NCBI RefSeq assembly: GCF_009650435.1
Contig: NZ_VVIP01000067.1
Coordinates: forward strand, 1 to 64,000
DNA length: 64,000 nt
Direction of reading: 5' to 3'
From: Foetidibacter luteolus
GTDB taxonomy: Bacteria; Bacteroidota; Bacteroidia; Chitinophagales; Chitinophagaceae
The notes beneath the pieces were generated by a model that was not told the DNA's origin, did no database searches, and saw nothing but the letters and a program-made list of their open reading frames with translations. This document shows, one piece after another, positions 60,337 through 64,000 of this stretch. Position 1 is the first letter of the stretch. Each line of letters starts with the position of its first letter. The translations under genes were made by a program, and so were the position numbers.

Positions 60337-61260
60337 TTACCGCAGCAGGTCGCAGGGTTTTAAGCCGGTATGCTTTTTAAATGCTGCGGAAAAATGGGAG
60401 ATGGAAGAATAACCCAGCAGAGCGGATACGTCTGTAACGCTCAGGCCTTTTTCGTAGAGCAGGTATTTTGCATGCTCCATACGTTGCTGCTGGTAAAAAT
60501 CGAAGATGGTGGTACCAAATACTTCTTTAAAACCTTTTTTCAGGTAGCATTCGTTCATGGCTACCTTGCGGCTTAATTCTTTAATGGTAATAGGGTCGCC
60601 AATGCGCTGCAGGAGTATCTCCCGGGCCTGGTAAATACGGTCTTTACCTGCATCATCGGCCAGGAATTTACAGGCAAAGCCTTCTTCTTTTTCATCCACC
60701 AGGCATTCCAGGCTGTACAGTAATAACTCATGTACTTTGGCATTGGTGAAAATATTCTCCATGGAGCCGCTATAGCTATGGTTAAGCAATGCATCCAAAG
60801 CCATTCTTTTACGGCTGCAAACCGGGAATAGTTTGGTAAAAGAATTGGGGTGTTTAAAGGCCAGCACTTCATCTTTACGGTTGCTCAGCTTAACATTGTG
60901 CACAAACTGGTGCAAAAAAGTAGAGGAGAAGTGGAAAGAAAAAACATCCACCGTTTCATGTTTGCCGCTGCAGTTCTGGGTGGGCAATTCGCTGCAGTTG
61001 GCACAGCTTTTTTCAAAACAGTACTTATTGCCACTGATGCAGTAACGCAGTTCCAGGAAATTCTCTTCCTGGTTACGGGTGTTGTAGTGGTATACCAGCA
61101 TGCCGGTATCATCGCTGTTCCATTGCTGCTGCGCATAATAGCGGCGGATAACATACTGTATTGAACCAGGAATGTGCTGCTCTTTCATGTGCAACAGGTT
61201 CATGGAGGGCTCAATGGTGTTCCGGTGTGCCACTTTCAGTATGTCTAATGCCTTTAACAT
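60337..61260 (-). CDS. AraC-family transcriptional regulator
   Basis: 307 residues. C-terminal AraC double HTH (about 205-305): ITIKELSRKVAMNECYLKKGFKEVFG and SVTDVSALLGYSSISHFSAAFKKHTGLKPCDLLR. The N-terminal part is not a recognisable cupin; it contains CFEKSCANCSELPTQNCSG (about 80-98), four cysteines that could bind metal or sense redox state. A TAAATTTG box (61268-61275) lies just upstream of its start. Single gene. Confidence 0.9.
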   Translation of the reverse strand: MLKALDILKVAHRNTIEPSMNLLHMKEQHIPGSIQYVIRRYYAQQQWNSDDTGMLVYHYNTRNQEENFLELRYCISGNKYCFEKSCANCSELPTQNCSGKHETVDVFSFHFSSTFLHQFVHNVKLSNRKDEVLAFKHPNSFTKLFPVCSRKRMALDALLNHSYSGSMENIFTNAKVHELLLYSLECLVDEKEEGFACKFLADDAGKDRIYQAREILLQRIGDPITIKELSRKVAMNECYLKKGFKEVFGTTIFDFYQQQRMEHAKYLLYEKGLSVTDVSALLGYSSISHFSAAFKKHTGLKPCDLLR

Positions 61261-61267
61261 GAGGCTG

Positions 61268-61275
61268 CAAATTTA
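61268..61275 (-). promoter_or_regulatory. -7 box of the AraC-type gene
   Basis: Minus strand TAAATTTG, a perfect TAnnTTTG match 8 bp upstream of the start codon; the leader would be nearly absent. No good -33 element is seen. Confidence 0.35.
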
Positions 61276-61398
61276 GTGTATCTACATATAAGTAGTTTGG
61301 CGGGTTGTCACGGCATTGTAAAATACCGCTTTTCGTAATCTGATATGTGGTAGCTTGCAATACGGCTGCCAGCTAAATATTCAGCCTATTACACCTAT

Positions 61399-61504
61399 GG
61401 GTGAGGGATTGAAGCGGCTACCCCGGTGAGGCCATCGCAGCAGGGCCCTTGTGCCGGAGTAATAGCGAAAAGCCCGGCCCGAGGCACGAGGGACACCCCC
61501 AAAA
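61399..61504 (+). repeat. Dispersed intergenic repeat family 3, copy 3
   Basis: Nearly identical to 29643-29749 over its whole length of about 106 bp, ending GAGGGACACCCCCAAAA. It lies in the 371-bp gap between the AraC and RDD genes; the rest of the gap holds only a possible promoter (TAACTTTA near 61593). Confidence 0.85.
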
Positions 61505-61631
61505 TACTCACCGCATCAGTATAAGAAAACAAAAGAAAAACAGGGGGCGTAAATCTTTAAATATTTATTTAATCGGTTACCACAAAGCCCTTTTTTAACT
61601 TTACTGCAATTTTAATCCAAATACGTATCCT

Positions 61632-62078
61632 ATGCATGAAACTGTACTGCTCGATATTGAGCATGAAGTGAACTATGTGCCCGCTACTACCGGACAGCGT
61701 TTTGCTAATTACATTGTGGATTTCGTTGCTTTTGTAATGGTGTACGTTATTATTGCTATCTTTTTTCTATTGCCGAATGACCCCGTAAATGTGGAAGCCG
61801 AAGGAGATACTATCCTGGATTACCTGCTTGTATGTATCCTGCTTGTTCTTTATTACACAATACTGGAAGGCTTAACCAAAGGCCGAACATTAGGAAAGTT
61901 AATCACCGGCACCATTGCACTACGGGAAGACGGGGAAAAAATTACATGGAAAGATGCCATGTTAAGAAGCTTGACTCGAATTGTTCCTTTTGAGCATCTT
62001 AGTGCCTTAGGTGGCGTTCCCTGGCACGATACATGGACAAAAACACGGGTATATAAGCTGAGAAAACAGGGGCTGTAA
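61632..62078 (+). CDS. RDD-family membrane protein
   Basis: 148 residues with two to three membrane helices. The RDD signature is present: GQRFANYIVDFVAFVMVYVI near the N-terminus and GLTKGRTLGKLITGTIAL with the conserved GRTLGK motif at about 95-100, followed by DAMLRSLTRIVPFEHLS. RDD proteins are small inner membrane proteins, some linked to ion transport or stress, mostly of unknown role. It lies 134 bp upstream of gyrB on the same strand. Confidence 0.9.
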   Translation: MHETVLLDIEHEVNYVPATTGQRFANYIVDFVAFVMVYVIIAIFFLLPNDPVNVEAEGDTILDYLLVCILLVLYYTILEGLTKGRTLGKLITGTIALREDGEKITWKDAMLRSLTRIVPFEHLSALGGVPWHDTWTKTRVYKLRKQGL

Positions 62079-62212
62079 AGCGCTTTTTTTGCCTGTAAAA
62101 CGTAAACCCGGCAGTGGAAAAATCCCTTTTTTAATTAGCATGAAACCCTTGATTTTCGCTAACTTCGCCCCCTTGCCAAAAAATCATTAAACAAGTACTG
62201 ATTTCCAGAGAT

Positions 62213-64000
62213 ATGAGCGAAGAAACAAAGCAGGAAGTTAATCCCCAGCAAAACGGTTACGGAGCAGACAGTATACAGGTTCTTGAAGGATTGGAAGCGG
62301 TTAGAAAAAGGCCCGCCATGTACATTGGCGATGTTGGCGTAAAAGGCCTGCACCACCTGGTATACGAAGTGGTAGATAACTCTATTGACGAAGCGCTTGC
62401 CGGTTACTGCAAAAACATTACCGTTACCATTCATGAAGACAACAGTATAAGTGTTGTGGATGATGGACGCGGCATACCTACCGGCATACACCCGAAAGAA
62501 GGCGTTAGCGCCCTGCAGGTGGTAATGACGGTACTGCATGCCGGTGGCAAATTTGACAAGAATACCTACAAGGTTTCCGGTGGTTTACATGGTGTGGGTG
62601 TAAGCTGCGTTAATGCTTTAAGCACTAAACTACACGTTACCGTACGCCGCGAAGGCAAAATTTTTGAGCAGGAATATCATACAGGCATACCCACTTACGC
62701 TGTAAGGGAAATTGGCAATACCGATATTACCGGCACCGAAACACGCTTTTGGCCCGATGGCAGTATTTTTCAGGCAACCGTTTACAATAGAGAAATACTG
62801 GAAGGCCGCCTGCGGGAACTGGCCTACCTTAACAAGCGCATCAGCATAACCCTTAACGATTTGAGGGAGAAAGCGGAAGACGGCACCACTTACTCCAAAA
62901 ATTTTTACAGCGAAGGCGGCATTATAGAATTTGTGGAAATGCTGGACAAGAACGGCAACCGCAATTCATTGATACCTAAACCGGTGTACGTAGAAGGCCA
63001 CGACGAAGCCACCAACGTGGCCGTAGAAGTAGCCCTTAACTACAATGATGATTTTAAGGAGCATATTTTCTCCTACGTAAACAATATTAATACTATTGAA
63101 GGCGGTACACACGTAAGCGGTTTTAGAACCGCCCTTACCCGTGTGTTTAAAGCCTATGGCGATAAAGAAAACCTGTTTGAAAAAGCCAAGGTAGAAGTAG
63201 AAGGGGATGATTTTCGTGAGGGCCTTACCGCCATTGTGTCTGTAAAAGTGCCCGAGCCGCAGTTTGAGGGCCAGACAAAAACAAAGCTGGGCAACAGCGA
63301 TGTTAGCGGCGTGGTACAAACTACGGTTGCAAGGGTTTTGCAGGCCTACCTGGAAGAAAACCCCAAAGAAGCCAAAAACATTATTAATAAAGTAATACTT
63401 GCGGCCCAGGCCCGTGTAGCGGCTAAAAAGGCCCGCGAAATGGTGCAGCGCAAAACTGTGCTTAGCGGCAGCGGCCTGCCGGGTAAACTGGCAGATTGCA
63501 GCGAACGCGACCCCGATAAGTGCGAACTGTACCTGGTGGAAGGAGACTCCGCAGGCGGTACGGCTAAACAGGGCCGGGACAGGAGCTACCAGGCCATCCT
63601 GCCCCTTCGCGGTAAAATCCTTAACGTGGAAAAGGCCATGGAGCACAAGATTTACGAGAACGAAGAAATACGTAACATATTTACCGCCATGGGTGTAAGC
63701 GTTGGCACGGCTGAAGACCCCAAAGCATTGAATACCACCAAATTGCGCTACCACAAGTTGATTATAATGACCGATGCCGATGTGGATGGCTCTCACATTG
63801 CAACACTTATCTTAACTTTTATCTTCCGTTATATGAAGGAACTGGTTGAGCAGGGTTACGTGTATATTGCCCAGCCGCCGCTTTACCTGGTTAAAAAAGG
63901 CAAAGAAGCTGAATATGCCTACAACGAAGAGCAACGCAAAGCATTGATTGACAGGCTGGCCGGCGGAAAAGAAGACAGTGTTACCCTACAGCGTTACAAA
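62213..64000 (+). CDS. gyrB: DNA gyrase subunit B (5' part, runs off the window)
   Basis: The open frame begins at ATG 62213 (MSEETKQE) and stays open for 596 codons to the window edge. GHKL ATPase motifs: VLEGLEAVRKRPAMYIGD, EVVDNSIDEALAG, DDGRGIPTG and SGGLHGVGVSCVNALS. The TOPRIM domain starts with EGDSAGGTAKQGRD (E442) and continues with PLRGKILNVEKA and MTDADVDGSHI. The C-terminal part is missing because of the window end. GyrB supplies the ATPase of DNA gyrase, which introduces negative supercoils. The spacing of motifs is that of GyrB; the close relative ParE cannot be excluded completely, but the linker and motif details fit GyrB better. Confidence 0.95.
   Translation, partial: MSEETKQEVNPQQNGYGADSIQVLEGLEAVRKRPAMYIGDVGVKGLHHLVYEVVDNSIDEALAGYCKNITVTIHEDNSISVVDDGRGIPTGIHPKEGVSALQVVMTVLHAGGKFDKNTYKVSGGLHGVGVSCVNALSTKLHVTVRREGKIFEQEYHTGIPTYAVREIGNTDITGTETRFWPDGSIFQATVYNREILEGRLRELAYLNKRISITLNDLREKAEDGTTYSKNFYSEGGIIEFVEMLDKNGNRNSLIPKPVYVEGHDEATNVAVEVALNYNDDFKEHIFSYVNNINTIEGGTHVSGFRTALTRVFKAYGDKENLFEKAKVEVEGDDFREGLTAIVSVKVPEPQFEGQTKTKLGNSDVSGVVQTTVARVLQAYLEENPKEAKNIINKVILAAQARVAAKKAREMVQRKTVLSGSGLPGKLADCSERDPDKCELYLVEGDSAGGTAKQGRDRSYQAILPLRGKILNVEKAMEHKIYENEEIRNIFTAMGVSVGTAEDPKALNTTKLRYHKLIIMTDADVDGSHIATLILTFIFRYMKELVEQGYVYIAQPPLYLVKKGKEAEYAYNEEQRKALIDRLAGGKEDSVTLQRYK

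Noticed and set aside
62145..62180. gyrB promoter at TAACTTCG
   Set aside because: One mismatch in the -7 box and no -33 element at usual spacing; not strong enough to list as a feature.
62966..63796. A 276-codon open frame on the minus strand
   Set aside because: It lies inside gyrB, whose motifs are continuous in the plus frame; the antisense frame resembles no protein.

Overview
The window reads as a chromosomal segment of a Bacteroidota bacterium, most likely a member of the Chitinophagaceae. The grounds are: -7 boxes of the TAnnTTTG type (TACTTTTG or TAGTTTTG before rpsO, ispG, an ABC ATPase, a kinase gene, an Omp85-like operon and a hydrolase), few Shine-Dalgarno sites, the long form of IspG, a tmRNA tag ending in YAMAA, a large beta-barrel protein with an N-terminal carboxypeptidase-like domain, and a wealth of hairpin-rich intergenic repeats. 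No phage, plasmid, CRISPR array or intact insertion sequence is visible.

Layout. 0.5-7 kb: an HD-domain protein with a PycTM-type membrane module, then a leftward pair made of a GAF-type protein and an Omp85-like barrel whose N-terminal half carries kinase-like motifs. 7-18 kb: a PAP2 phosphatase, then a tightly packed rightward run of redox and efflux genes (catalase-like, DyP partner, DyP peroxidase, small membrane protein, NDH-2-like oxidoreductase, SDR, TolC, HlyD, MFS). 18-20 kb: an HTH regulator, a ROK-like protein with a broken phosphate loop, and a monoacylglycerol-lipase-like hydrolase. 20-28.4 kb: a signalling block with a TPR histidine kinase, a sigma-54 response regulator, a sigma-54 activator with tandem GAF domains, and an AraC regulator. 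28.4-29.9 kb has no convincing gene. 29.9-38.5 kb: outer-membrane beta-barrel protein, plsY, prmA, pnp, rpsO and a SMUG2-like glycosylase. 38.8-44.3 kb: a lipoprotein, LysE and rhodanese, a PAS-GAF kinase, tmRNA and a TOBE-type ABC ATPase. 44.7-54 kb: a sugar-oxidation cluster (propeller/cytochrome c lipoprotein, DUF4432, cupin, TIM-barrel isomerase, Gfo/Idh/MocA oxidoreductase, DUF1080 lipoprotein). 54-64 kb: tRNA-Leu(GAG), NYN-LOTUS protein, ispG, glycosyltransferase, secreted PfpI-like protein, tRNA-Arg(CCG), AraC regulator, RDD protein and the first 596 codons of gyrB.

How the genes fit together. The 8-18 kb run looks like one peroxide/redox-stress and export unit: eight genes from the DyP partner to HlyD have gaps of 12 bp or less, or 4-bp overlaps. 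The 44.7-54 kb cluster combines families linked to oxidising a sugar and then cleaving or rearranging the keto-sugar, with secreted lipoproteins at both ends and cytoplasmic enzymes between. Kinase and response regulator at 20-24 kb probably form a cognate pair.

The most unusual material lies between genes. Three dispersed repeat families occur in both orientations (family 1, seven copies; family 2, eight; family 3, three plus a relic). Families 1 and 2 share a GTTGCGTCGCA-type core that in some copies is interrupted by small hairpins. There is also a run of four perfect hairpins, an imperfect tandem duplication of about 120 bp, a 27-bp perfect inverted repeat and a 113-bp MITE-like element. 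All functional calls come from reading the sequence; no database search was possible.
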